A stretch of DNA of 41,027 nucleotides from Pseudanabaena sp. Salubria-1 (GCA_023336205.1 JALQCR010000056.1:1-41027), one strand, 5' to 3'; shown: positions 7,945 through 16,516, counted from the first letter of the stretch. Translations and numbers: made by a program. The notes: generated by a model from the sequence alone, not told the origin.

Positions 7945-8101
7945 ATGTCCACGCTTAAAGCATCAAAACAAGGGCTTGAATTAGCCGATCGCGCTAGGCG
8001 GCGTAAAGGCTGGACGAAAACGCGGACATTGGCATGGTGGCAAGCAGCTCATACCTCTCAGGCGACACTGAGACGATTTTGGCGTGGCATTGCGATCGCT
8101 C
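7945..8101 (+). pseudogene. N-terminal fragment of a cyanobacterial STAND-type conflict protein
   Basis: The first ~52 codons encode LKASKQGLELADRARR, RKGWTKT and ATLRRFWRGIAI. These match the N-terminal domain found at the head of many cyanobacterial NACHT/NB-ARC, WD40, TPR and pentapeptide-repeat proteins of predicted conflict systems. The match ends abruptly at a HIP1 site (8092-8099). Beyond it the sequence belongs to a gene fragment on the other strand. It is therefore a decapitated remnant without its effector or NTPase part. The family assignment is from memory of the motif, not a search. Confidence 0.55.
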
Positions 8102-8292
8102 GCATTGCCGTTTTGCCGCAATTGCCATAGTTGTTTTTGAATTTGTAAATCTGTCAATTCAGGAACAGCATCAAGATCATCTGTTGCCGAAAATTGCTGC
8201 AAGAAAAACTCTTTAGCATTGGCGATCGTTTCGCGGATGCATTGCCCTGTAGCCCTTAACTTTACAAATTGCCAATAATGGCTTGCTTTCAT
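8093..8292 (-). pseudogene. 5' fragment of an unrecognised gene
   Basis: From an ATG at 8292 the frame encodes about 65 plausible residues, beginning MKASHYWQFVKLRATG and reaching LTDLQIQKQLWQLRQNG. It then runs antisense through the conflict-protein fragment and stops at 7981. Only the part before the HIP1 junction is likely real. It lies downstream of the type IIG remnant on the same strand, so it may once have been in that operon. No family is recognised. Confidence 0.4.
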
Positions 8293-8398
8293 AACAATTT
8301 CCGTAGATATCCCAACCTCTTCTTACTTCTCACATACTTTAACCTATGCATCTTGGATGCTCTAACCTACTCGCTCACTCATAATTTACTTTTCTCCT
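8293..8398. other. Short gap with nothing recognisable
   Basis: About 100 AT-rich bases lie between the truncated 5' fragment and the end of the type IIG remnant. No hairpin or gene is seen. Confidence 0.4.
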
Positions 8399-9446
8399 TT
8401 AATCCTTGGGCAGTCCTAAATCTGGTAAACCTTTCACAATTTTAACGGTTTCTAAACTTACGGTGATTACTTGCTTAATCAGTCTCACGATGTATTCTTC
8501 GTCATCAAGACGATTAGGATCGTTGGTGATGCCGCTCCGTTTGTCGGTGCTGACTTGGTATTGATCGATAGATCCAGTCTAGGGCGGAACGGTTGCCTAG
8601 TTTGTATTCAAAGGTTTCTGGGGGAATACCTGTAAGGGTGAGGAAGTCGTTATATTTGATTTGGGTTTTGTCTTTGCTGAGGCGCATTTTCTCAACTCGC
8701 CAATCGATTGGGAGATCTTTATTTTCAATATGTTTGAGGCGATATTCGGGTTGTTGTTCGTAGTTGATATGGATTTCGGTGAGGCGTTTTCCTGCGATCG
8801 CAAAAGGATGAAACTCTGGTGCAAAGGGGATGCGCGGTAGTTCGCGTTTGAGGTTGGCGGTGTAGCGATCGCGATAGTGGGGATGATGGAGTAGGGCGTA
8901 GTTGTAATGGAAGATGTCCCATTTGGTAATTTTGGGATCTTGATAATGGGTTTGGAATTTTTCTAACGCCCAATCTGTAATATTTTCTTGACGGTTATTT
9001 CCTTCTTTGTCATAGGCATAAAATGGGAAGCATTGAGTTTGTCTACCTCCATAATGTAAGCACGGAATACAAGCTGCAATTTGTGCAGAAAAAGGTATTT
9101 GAGCTTCATTTACAACACAAATAACTTGATTCTCATTTTCAGTTGCAATAGTTGGGAATAACCTCTCAAATCCGTAAACTTCTTCATTTAAAATTCTGTC
9201 AAAGAAAAGTTTTGATTTTGTAAAGGGACGATATAGAGATTCTCGAATCTTATCTATAGCAAATTCAATACATCTTTCTCTCTCTAAGTCTTGTCTTAAG
9301 TCTCTACTCCAGCTTATCTTTGAGTCATCTATAATTGTAAAATCGCTAATTTCTTTATATTTAGCTTTTTCTTGATCTTGAAGATTTTGCCATCTTAAAA
9401 TATGACCATTGTAAAAATCAATGGTTTGCTTGATATTTTCAGCCAA
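8399..9446 (-). pseudogene. Type IIG target-recognition/C-terminal piece
   Basis: This frame holds the C-terminal third of the type IIG enzyme, including DFYNGHILRW, LYRPFTKSKLFFD and IPFAPEFHPFAIAGKRL, typical of the DNA-recognition region. The frame breaks near 8565: the sequence reads DWIYRSIPS, but one base fewer gives DWIIDQYQVSTDKRSGITND and an acidic C-terminus ending at 8399. The 5' end is also a frameshift: one T fewer than expected in the AATTT run near 9460 separates it from the preceding piece. The ATG at 9444-9446 is therefore not a real start. Confidence 0.75.
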
Positions 9447-9745
9447 GTCTTTTTGATTAAATTATATGCCCAGCTATCACGACCAGTTTTTACTCCATTA
9501 CTATAAAGTTTAAAAATTGCGTAAGCTGCTATTCCATCAGTTGATCTTGCCCCTTGCGTTTCAAGTGGAATAAAATCTTCATACTCAGAATGTAAACCTT
9601 CCAAAAGCCAGTTATACTTTGCATCAGGCTCAATAGATTCCCATTTAATATCTTTAAAACTCTTAATCGATTCTAAATGTTCAAGTTTTTGTTGTTTATT
9701 CCAAAACTCATCCATCCGCGCATAATAAATCTTTGCTTTTGTCAT
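9395..9745 (-). pseudogene. Type IIG piece downstream of the inserted TA module
   Basis: Residues AKIYYARMDEFW, YNWLLEGLHSEYEDFIP and LYSNGVKTGRDSWAYNL are characteristic of the type IIG linker and recognition region. The frame fails after WAYNL by a one-base deletion near 9460; restored, it runs into AENIKQTIDFYNGHILRW. Its ATG (9743-9745) overlaps the TGA of hicA (ATGA). It could thus be translated by coupling to the toxin gene, although only as a dead fragment. This marks the downstream border of the inserted module. Confidence 0.75.
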
Positions 9746-9954
9746 AGATTTTCTGGTTTCAATCCTGTTTTCTTAGCTATACGGGCAAGCATTTTTGCCC
9801 CTATTTCATCACTATCTCGAAAAGCAAAAACATAATCTTCCCAGCCATCACGTTCTAGAATCTTGTGCGATCCAGTTTGACGCTTTACATTCCATCCCAT
9901 CTTTTCCAATGCGGCTAATACTTTTCTGGCTTTTGCAGATGACCATTGACTCAT
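9742..9954 (-). CDS. hicA: HicA-family mRNA-interferase toxin
   Basis: The 70-residue protein has the dsRBD-like HicA fold signature, with the conserved GSH (TGSHKILE) at about residues 28-30, whose His is catalytic in the family. HicA toxins cleave mRNA and are neutralised by HicB. The gene follows hicB by 12 bases on the same strand; antitoxin-first order is common in cyanobacteria. The stop overlaps the ATG of the broken type IIG piece. Together with hicB and the DUF433 gene it forms a compact module sitting inside the restriction gene. Confidence 0.88.
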   Translation of the reverse strand: MSQWSSAKARKVLAALEKMGWNVKRQTGSHKILERDGWEDYVFAFRDSDEIGAKMLARIAKKTGLKPENL

Positions 9955-9966
9955 GATGATAAATTC

Positions 9967-10191
9967 CTACGCTGCCACAAAGTCAAAACTAGTCAACCCA
10001 AAAGCCATTTCTCCATGCTCCAACTTGTCAGCAATAACCCGTAATGCCAAAGCTTGAACATGAGCGATCGCCTGTTGTTGACTATTTCCATAGACCAAAG
10101 CGCCCGAAATTTCGAGAATCTCAGCAATCCAGCGACCATCATCCTCTTGTTCTGTTTCAATGGTGAAATGATTAGAAATATGTTTTGTCAT
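9967..10191 (-). CDS. hicB: HicB-family antitoxin
   Basis: The 74 residues carry the partial RNase-H-like HicB domain: DGRWIAEILEISGALVYG followed by an Ala-rich helix and VIADKLEHGE. No DNA-binding C-terminal domain is present, so it is the short form. I chose the ATG at 10191, with AAGGAAA about seven bases upstream, over a longer frame from 10260 that would overlap the preceding gene. It should bind and silence HicA. Confidence 0.85.
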   Translation of the reverse strand: MTKHISNHFTIETEQEDDGRWIAEILEISGALVYGNSQQQAIAHVQALALRVIADKLEHGEMAFGLTSFDFVAA

Positions 10192-10216
10192 GTTAGTTTC
10201 CTTAAAAATTAAGTGA

Positions 10217-10519
10217 TTAGAGATTTGAGAAAGTAAACTTTTCTTTCTGCAAAACCTCATTCATTGCTTCCTCAACAGATTGTTGAACAAGTTCTTTAAG
10301 CCCTTGCGCTTCTAAGCTTACTCTGAATTTCATAGCCGTATACTGTAAAGCCTCTTGGATATCTTCTTCTTCTAGATCAGGGAATGTTTGTAAGATTTCT
10401 TGATCTCGCATTCCGTCAGCAAACATATCAAAGATAGTTGTAACAGGTATTCTCAAGGAGCGAATACATGGCACACCGCCCATTTTTTGAGGATTAGTTG
10501 TAATTCTTGCAAATTGCAT
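10217..10519 (-). CDS. DUF433 protein (VapB-like antitoxin candidate)
   Basis: The 100-residue protein has the DUF433 signature: RITTNPQKMGGVPCIRSLRI followed by PVTTIFDMFADGM and an ILQTFPDLEEEDI helix-turn-helix-like region. DUF433 proteins are usually antitoxins paired with a DUF5615 PIN-like toxin. No such toxin follows; the next genes are hicB and hicA. It may be an orphan, or it may regulate the hicBA pair. An extra ~30-residue helical tail (ELVQQSVEEAMNEVL) follows the core. It is the first gene of the insert in the type IIG gene. Confidence 0.8.
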   Translation of the reverse strand: MQFARITTNPQKMGGVPCIRSLRIPVTTIFDMFADGMRDQEILQTFPDLEEEDIQEALQYTAMKFRVSLEAQGLKELVQQSVEEAMNEVLQKEKFTFSNL

Positions 10520-10533
10520 ACTTAATTAAGCCT

Positions 10534-11160
10534 CTAACGCTTTCTTACAAAAATATTAACACTTACTCCAACTTGAATGCCAAAAACATTATGAGTTGTT
10601 CCCGATAATTTAGGATTTTTGCGAATATTACCGCCCAAGTCAAATACATATATTTGATCAAAGTCTTTTTCTAGATACTGACGCATTCCATCAAATGCGA
10701 TTTGATCTAGAAAACTGTTATTTGTCACAAGAGCAACAATACCCTCTTCACCAATTCTATCTGCTGCCCACCGAATTGCCTTCACATAAGGATCTGACAA
10801 TTTGTTTTTTAAAGTCGCTTTTGAAGCTTTAGCATAGGTAGCTGCTACGCGATCATCAATCCCCGTCTTGTTTTTAGTCTGGTACTTGCGATTTTTATTA
10901 TTGTCATTCTCATTCAACTGTCCCACATTATATGGAGGATTCCCAATCACCACAAATAAATCTGACTCCCTTTGTCTCTCTACCCGTTTCATATTTTCAG
11001 GCGTAAACAAACCTAACTGCTCAATACGCTGATCCTCAAACGTATCCACCAAACAAATCCCCTCAAAAGACTCATACTTCCCAGTCTGCTCAAAATACTC
11101 ATGCTCAATATTCATCGAAGCAATGTAATAGGGCAGCAACATCACCTCATTGCAATGCAA
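10534..11160 (-). pseudogene. Type IIG methyltransferase middle piece
   Basis: This frame carries the amino-methyltransferase motif IV NPPYN, preceded by VVIGNPPYNVGQ, and ends at GVSVNIFVRKR, where intact homologues continue into the recognition region. Its beginning overlaps the previous piece: one base is missing near 11170, so the frame before the stop at 11142 reads SMSMSCIAMR instead of the expected YEHELHCNE. The stop TAG at 10534 lies about 15 bases before the inserted DUF433 gene. Confidence 0.75.
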
Positions 11161-12293
11161 CTCATGCTCATACTGTGAGGCAAAGCCGACTTCTGGATTT
11201 CCGCAATCTCGCGCATCACCCGCATGATGAAATTTCCTGTACCCACAAACGGATCGAGAATATGCACACCCTTATCCACCAGAGACTTGCCAAACTCCCG
11301 TTGCAAAATCTCCTCCACACTCTTCACCATAAAATTCACAATCGGCTGTGGTGTATACACAATCCCATGCGTATCGGCAACCTTTGTCGAAAAGCCCTGA
11401 AAGAACTTCTCATAGACCGTATTTAAGAAATCCTGCTTTTGCGAAAAATCATCAATCGTCGCCGCCGTCTCCTCGATCGCCCCATAAAACCGATCCAAAC
11501 TACTCAAAAAATGAGCGCGGCTGAAATGCTTAGAAGTCAAGGCATTGATTACCTTCTCAATCTCAACCGCAATAATATTTCTCTGAGCAAAATCAGGATT
11601 ATTAAACACACTCCGAAAAATACGCTCGGTCAGCAAATGCTGAATCAACATCTCCTCAACCGCCGACTCCGCCAGATTCGGATTAATCGACTGACGGCAA
11701 AGCTGCATAAACGCCGCAAACGCATCAATAAACTTTTTGTTAGTCTTCTCCTGTGTACGGATTAGCTCCAGCAAAGCCGTAGCATGATCCTTCACGCGAT
11801 CGCCAAATTCCTCGGCAGCCTTTTCCCATTGTGCGATCGCAGGCGCACGATATTCAAAAAACTGGCGCACCACATCCACCAATTCCTGCTCTTTGGTAAT
11901 GTCCACATCCATCACCAACTTGCCATCCTGATAAAGAATGGCGCGATCGGGTTGCTGAAAAATAATATTGTCTTTGGGATAGCCCACTGCAAATTTTTTC
12001 TGAACTTCCTTCTTCAGATCATCCTTGCTATCCTTCGCTTCCCAATAAGCACGCGGTAAACGATAAATATCTACTAATGCCCCATCAATGCGAATTGGCT
12101 GTTTTTGCGATCGCTTAATCGCAAATTGCTGCTCTAAAGTCCAGTCAAACTGTCGCCCACAGGACTCTAACAACTGCTGAAAAGCTGACAGCACCGCACC
12201 CTCATGCACTATGCCTAACTTGCCATAGCGATCCAAAGCTTCATAGTAATTTTTAATCGGCTTGTGCGATGGCTTGAGGCTAAGACTTGGCAT
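11142..12293 (-). pseudogene. Type IIG N-terminal nuclease and methylase motif I piece
   Basis: Residues 1-130 form a PD-(D/E)xK nuclease domain, with Asp70 in RIDGALVD and E85-A-K87 in YWEAKDSK. A helical connector follows, then the S-adenosylmethionine motif DPFVGTGNF at residues 347-355. These identify a fused type IIG enzyme. The frame is lost after residue 373. The ATG at 12293 is a sensible start, and the gene is divergent from the PrsW gene at 12498. If expressed, a nuclease domain alone without methylation would be harmful or inert. Confidence 0.8.
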
Positions 12294-12497
12294 ATTAAGA
12301 CTGCATGATATTTTTATGTGATAACACTACTATAGACTGAGCGAGAAAATAAAAGCGATCGCAGAAACATTGGCACTCGATTCTGTGGGATAAAGGCTAG
12401 GTGGTAAGGCTTTATATAAAACATATCAACATTTTTTGTTGCATAGCTTTTGATTCTCTAGAATTAACTATATGACAAAGACGTGTTGGTAAATTTT

Positions 12498-14231
12498 ATG
12501 TCTTTATTCTGGAGTTTCTTTGTCGCGATCGCACCCGCGATCGCCATTCTTTGTTACTTCTATGAATGCGATCGCCAAATTGGTGAACCCTATCAAGACA
12601 AGTTCAAAGCACTCTTGATGGGAATGGCTTGCATCATTCCTGCGGGATTTATCGAAGGAGTTGGCGCTTATATTTTATCTGGGAATAAAGTCGCTAACTA
12701 TTTCCAACAGATGAATACCTCAATAGATACTCCTTCCTTCTCTTTGCCAGATGCTTTATTAGGAGGATTCATCCTATCAGCACTCATCGAAGAAGCATTG
12801 AAGCTATTAATATTGCTAGCAGCATTCAAGAAAAGCGAATCCTTTAAGACCAAAACTAACATCATTATGTTAACGGTCTGCATTGGCTTAGGATTTGCTT
12901 GCATTGAGAACATTATGTATGTGTTCATGCTGCATAGCAAAATGGGGCATTACATTGCTCAAGCCAGAGCCTTTGTAAGTTTACCGATGCACGCGATCGC
13001 AGGTGTCATCATGGGTAGCATTCTCGCAGAAGCAAAAATCGCTAATCAGCATCGCCCATGGATTGCGCTCAAAGCATTATTTGCCGCGATTCTTCTGCAT
13101 GGCACTTTTAACTCTTTGCTATTTCTCCATACTTGGCTCAGTTCTCTAGCTGTATTTATTGGCTTATTTGGTAGCGTCTTCTTTACAGTGCGCTATTTCC
13201 AAAAACTTAATCTAGTTCCAAAAACAGATGAGAATCTATCAAGCAAGCAAAGTACCAATAAAAATATTCGTAAATGGTGGGCTTGGCATTGGCATTCTCC
13301 GATTTTGTGGTTAGTGGGAGTTGCCACAGCGATCGCGGCTAGTTATTGGATACCTCAGAGTATGAGTAAATTAGCTGGACGCTATAGCAATAGTAGTGCT
13401 GAATCTAGCGCCGTTGCCAGTAATGATGATAATTATGATGGCGACATCTGTCAAGTTAAGGCAAAATATGAACGTAAAGACTATGCAGGCGTGATTCGCG
13501 ACTGCGATCGCATATTAAGCAAAAATCCACGAAATTCTGTAGCCTATAACTACAAGGGGATTGCAAACTTCTATCTCCGCAATGTGGACATAGCGATCGA
13601 CAATTATAGCCAAGCGATCGCCCTTGATCCTGAATATGCTCTAGCATATTATAATCGAGCTGAAGCTTACTTTTCCCAAGAAAATTACACCTTAGCCTTA
13701 GTAGATTATGATTTAGCAATTCAAGCCAAAGGCGATTTAGGTAGCAAAGGGAAGAAACGCCTTGCAGATATCTATGCCAATCGAGGAGATGCGCTAGGTC
13801 GGTTAGGTCGATTTTCAGAAGCTCTTGCTTCAGCCGATCGCGCACTTGAAATCAATCCACGGCATGTATTTGCTTGGTATATCCGTAGCTTAGCACTTGG
13901 CTATACCAAGCAAAATCAAGAAGCTTTAAAAGCGATCGACAAAGCGATCGAGATTGCCAACTATGCCTATATCTGGCATCAGCGAGGTGATGTATTGTAC
14001 GAGCTAAAACGTTATCCAGAGGCGATCGCCGCTTACGAAAAAGCTTTCCAAATCGATCCCCGATATGCCCGCGCTATGTATAGTCAAGGCTTGGTTTTAG
14101 AAGAATTAGGGCGCGATCGCGAAGCTCTAAAATCATATAATCGCGCTCTAGCCCTCTATCCTGATTGGGAAGAAGTCAAACAGTCCCAACAAAAAATCAT
14201 GCGTAAAATAGCCAAGAAAGGAGTTCTCTAA
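12498..14231 (+). CDS. PrsW-like intramembrane protease with TPR repeats
   Basis: The N-terminal ~245 residues have about seven hydrophobic segments and the PrsW motifs: an EE pair in ALIEEALKLL, then ACIENIMYV, HAIAGVIMG and HGTFNS, whose Glu and His residues bind the catalytic metal. After another membrane segment the C-terminal ~250 residues hold about seven TPR units, which bind partner proteins. PrsW proteases cut membrane-bound anti-sigma factors or other membrane proteins; the substrate here is unknown. The ATG at 12498 gives a typical N-terminus, although a GTG at 12483 is in frame. The partner gene starts one base after the stop, so they were an operon before IS disruption. Confidence 0.82.
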   Translation: MSLFWSFFVAIAPAIAILCYFYECDRQIGEPYQDKFKALLMGMACIIPAGFIEGVGAYILSGNKVANYFQQMNTSIDTPSFSLPDALLGGFILSALIEEALKLLILLAAFKKSESFKTKTNIIMLTVCIGLGFACIENIMYVFMLHSKMGHYIAQARAFVSLPMHAIAGVIMGSILAEAKIANQHRPWIALKALFAAILLHGTFNSLLFLHTWLSSLAVFIGLFGSVFFTVRYFQKLNLVPKTDENLSSKQSTNKNIRKWWAWHWHSPILWLVGVATAIAASYWIPQSMSKLAGRYSNSSAESSAVASNDDNYDGDICQVKAKYERKDYAGVIRDCDRILSKNPRNSVAYNYKGIANFYLRNVDIAIDNYSQAIALDPEYALAYYNRAEAYFSQENYTLALVDYDLAIQAKGDLGSKGKKRLADIYANRGDALGRLGRFSEALASADRALEINPRHVFAWYIRSLALGYTKQNQEALKAIDKAIEIANYAYIWHQRGDVLYELKRYPEAIAAYEKAFQIDPRYARAMYSQGLVLEELGRDREALKSYNRALALYPDWEEVKQSQQKIMRKIAKKGVL

Positions 14232-14232
14232 C

Positions 14233-14421
14233 ATGGAAGACCAAGCCAATGCCTCCAAAAAAGTATCCAATCTTAAAGAACAGGCTCAAAAAGGAAATAC
14301 AAAAGCCATTTCTGTCTTGATGAATCGCTCTTTCCAACGTCGCGGTGTAACTGCAACAGTTAGACTCCAAGAAGATTGCCTACAGATTTTATTGGAATCT
14401 GTAAAAGTACCAGAACAGTAG
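14233..14421 (+). pseudogene. N-terminal part of the PrsW-partner membrane protein, cut by an IS
   Basis: The 62 residues hold the domain ALMNRSLQPKGITAK-like of cyanobacteria, here seen as VLMNRSFQRRGVTATVRLQ and CLQILLESVKVPEQ. It normally continues through a short helix into a strand ending IYGKETG. That continuation lies in phase beyond the IS5-type element, at 15527-15650. The stop codon TAG (14419-14421) is formed at the IS junction. The start is one base after the PrsW stop, so translation was coupled. As it stands, only this fragment can be made. Confidence 0.78.
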
Positions 14422-14476
14422 ATCTGTTGGGAAACAAAAGCACAGCACAGAGTAGATTTTAGCTTTCAATCCATTT

Positions 14477-14965
14477 TTAAGCAGTATCTAAATAGAAGTT
14501 CCATAAGCCAGCCGCATTCAACATGAGACGGTCATCAAAATCAGGTATACGATTGCGATAAACTGCTGTTACGGAATTATATCGTTTCATCCCTGCATGG
14601 GCATGTTCACATTTCACTCGTTGACTGCTAAATTCTCGATTTTCCTGCTTCTGTGCTTCAGTCAACTCTTGCCCTTTTGGCTTTTTGTGGGGTAAGCGTA
14701 CATTTACAAACTCTTTCTGTAAGCCCTGATATCCCAAATCTCCCTCAATCACTATGGCATCAGGAATGTTACTTACCCAGTCATTTTCGTCCAGTTGCTT
14801 CTTATCATGGACTTTTCCTGCTTTGGCTTTGCTCAGTAAAATGATCCGCTTTTTACGGGTACTACCTGTAGTGTGTTTCCTTGTATGCCGTTTTTTTTCC
14901 TGAGTAATGCTCTTTTTGTCGTTCTGCATCTTTTGGACGTTGCACTGGTCGTTCGGTTCCGTCAA
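14477..14965 (-). CDS. IS5-type transposase, second frame (catalytic C-terminal half)
   Basis: This frame carries the second catalytic Asp in VIEGDLGYQGLQ and the Glu in KCEHAHAGMKRY of the DDE domain. It overlaps the first frame by about 100 bases. The coding part probably begins at a run of eight A (about 14891-14898), where a slip from the upstream frame would fuse the two halves in GKKKRHTRKHT. It is unlikely to be made alone from its nominal ATG. Confidence 0.8.
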   Translation of the reverse strand: MTEPNDQCNVQKMQNDKKSITQEKKRHTRKHTTGSTRKKRIILLSKAKAGKVHDKKQLDENDWVSNIPDAIVIEGDLGYQGLQKEFVNVRLPHKKPKGQELTEAQKQENREFSSQRVKCEHAHAGMKRYNSVTAVYRNRIPDFDDRLMLNAAGLWNFYLDTA

Positions 14966-15368
14966 TGATTACTTCTTGGACTTCGCCAAACTTTGCCAGA
15001 AATTCTTCGATGCTATCGATCTTTCTTTCGGGTAATGCTTGTCTCTTGCCCAGTGCAGTTTCCAGTATTGGCATTAGTCGATGTACCCAATCGTGGGCAC
15101 AGGATCGGTCAAAGCCAAATAAAACACTCATTAAGTCAAAGGTGGGATAGCATTTGCAGTACAACAAGATAAAAAACAATTTGTCTGCACTGGTTTTCAG
15201 TGTTGCTTTCCTACCCCCTCCTGCTGCTCTCCATCGTCTCTTCTGGTCTAGGGTTTCCTGATATGCTTCTTCAAAACTTGGCAACAAAGCCTCGAATGCT
15301 TGCTGGTTTAATCCTGTGGTTGCTCGTATTTGCCTATCTTGTTTTAGTATCTTTTCAATATTTATCAT
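14862..15368 (-). CDS. IS5-type transposase, first frame (DNA binding and first catalytic Asp)
   Basis: The 168-residue frame has a helix-turn-helix region (SADKLFFILLYCKCYPTFD and the following helices) and the first catalytic Asp in EVIIDGTERPVQRP. After SGKK it reads a dead-end TAYKETHYR. A run of eight A there allows a +1 slip or a transcript-length change into the catalytic frame. This is a usual way for IS5-like elements to limit transposase, but simple mutation cannot be excluded. Confidence 0.82.
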   Translation of the reverse strand: MINIEKILKQDRQIRATTGLNQQAFEALLPSFEEAYQETLDQKRRWRAAGGGRKATLKTSADKLFFILLYCKCYPTFDLMSVLFGFDRSCAHDWVHRLMPILETALGKRQALPERKIDSIEEFLAKFGEVQEVIIDGTERPVQRPKDAERQKEHYSGKKTAYKETHYR

Positions 15369-15526
15369 CTTTTTTATGCGCGTCTTTGGTTGATGATAAC
15401 CGATATCAAACCTAGGCTATGGTTCAATTTATTGAACTTATAGCTTTTGTATTTACCTATGGATTGAAGTACAGAAATAAATGTGAAGTTGCTTCTATAC
15501 CTTGCTTTTGTTTCCCGACAGATCTA

Positions 15527-16274
15527 GTCAAAATACGTATCAATGGTTCTCACGGGTATCCAAAATTTAGCGATCGCCAATATCAACGCCCTAGAAATTT
15601 ATGGAAAGGAAACAAGCTCCGACATTCCTAACTGGAGCCATAAAGTAGATTTAAATCCGCTTCCTCCAATTTACAGGCAAGAAATTACACCTGATATGCT
15701 AGAAGGATCTCAGCAAAACTTGATTGCTGAGACAAAAGATTCTCAAGGAGTCCTGATTACAGACTCAGAACCACTAATCAAGGAATCTGCCGACAAATAT
15801 GACAGAAATAAAAAAGCTAATTTCCTAATCCAATTACTCACCCAATTAAGTAGTCGCTTTAATCTTAGAGCTGCAATCTATGGATTTTTGCTAGATATTA
15901 TTTGTTCAGAAGCCGCAGGTTTTTTCTTTGCCTCGTTCGCGACTGTATTGCTTACCATTCAAGGGAAAAGCCCCTACCAGATACAATCAGAATTCTCAAG
16001 CAATCTATTTTTGATTATCTATCTATGTATTGGATTAACATTTTCCAGTGCAGGAGGTTTTTTCTCGGCTCACTGTGCGAAACAAAATGAAATCTTTAAT
16101 GCGGCTTTAACTGGCACTATATCCACGAGTTTGGGGATCTTGATGCATTATACAAACCCTTCACCCTCGCCTTCTTGGTTCTTTACAACTGCCCTTTATC
16201 TAACAATTCCCGTAGCGATCGCAGGTGGTTATCTTAGGAAAATCTCATCAAAGAAGCAACCGCAGAGAGCATAA
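15527..16274 (+). pseudogene. C-terminal part of the PrsW-partner membrane protein
   Basis: Reading in phase with the N-terminal piece, the sequence resumes right after the IS as SKYVSMVLTGIQNLAIANIN then ALEIYGKETSSDIPNW. This completes the domain begun at 14233. A ~70-residue acidic linker and four hydrophobic segments follow (about residues 105-235 of this piece). The nominal ATG at 15543 is the first start left and could express the membrane part alone. The whole would be a membrane protein, plausibly a substrate or partner of the upstream PrsW protease; this is inference from position. Confidence 0.75.
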
Positions 16275-16309
16275 AGGTTCTCAAAATTATTCAGGATTTT
16301 CAAATCAAT

Positions 16310-16516
16310 TTAGCGACTTCCCTTGGGACGAGGCAGACGAGGGTTGTTTTGAGAAATAATAGAAATATTCGTAGGATGACTTAAAGAAGACTGAGATAGA
16401 TCGTTGTGAGCAGGGACATAATTATTGGCATTGATCGCGATCGCGTCCAAAGAATTAGTACAAGCTGATGCGATCGCGATCATAACGACAAAGCCATTGC
16501 TTAAAAATAGTCTCAT
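16310..16516 (-). CDS. Small exported protein, possibly a lipoprotein
   Basis: The 68 residues begin with a short charged end and a hydrophobic stretch, RLFLSNGFVVMIAIASAC. The Cys at residue 19 could be a lipid-attachment site, although the preceding residues (IASA) are not an ideal lipobox. The rest is polar, rich in Asn, Ser and Pro. AGGAAAAGG lies three to eleven bases before the ATG. It converges with the membrane-protein remnant. No family is recognised. Confidence 0.5.
   Translation of the reverse strand: MRLFLSNGFVVMIAIASACTNSLDAIAINANNYVPAHNDLSQSSLSHPTNISIISQNNPRLPRPKGSR

Larger units (their letters stand above)
8399..12293 (-). pseudogene. Type IIG restriction-modification gene, frameshifted and interrupted
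   Basis: Four consecutive pieces on the minus strand together make one fused restriction endonuclease-methyltransferase, of the kind that cuts and methylates with a single polypeptide. The order is nuclease plus methylase motif I (11142-12293), methylase motif IV (10534-11160), start of the target-recognition part (9395-9745), then its remainder (8399-9446). Single-base frameshifts separate the first two pieces and the last two. A third frameshift lies near 8565, beyond which the frame continues to a TAA at 8399-8401. Between pieces two and three, about 0.8 kb of toxin-antitoxin genes has been inserted. The sum is an inactive gene unless the frameshifts are sequencing errors. Confidence 0.8.
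14421..15524 (-). mobile_element. IS5-family-like insertion sequence (about 1104 bp)
   Basis: The ends GATCTGTTGGGAAACAAAAG (14421 on) and, inverted, GATCTGTCGGGAAACAAAAG (from 15524) match at 21 of the first 22 positions. Both are flanked by TA, which may be a 2-bp target duplication; the exact ends could be off by one or two bases. It carries a two-frame transposase. It interrupts the PrsW-partner gene, with reading phase conserved across the insertion. Confidence 0.88.

Noticed and set aside
10217..10519. DUF433 gene with its own DUF5615 toxin
   Set aside because: The downstream frames are clearly HicB and HicA. No PIN-like toxin with conserved Asp residues is present.
11142..11160. Programmed frameshift between the first two type IIG pieces
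   Set aside because: No slippery heptamer or downstream structure is present, and two further frameshifts plus an insertion in the same gene make decay the simpler reading.
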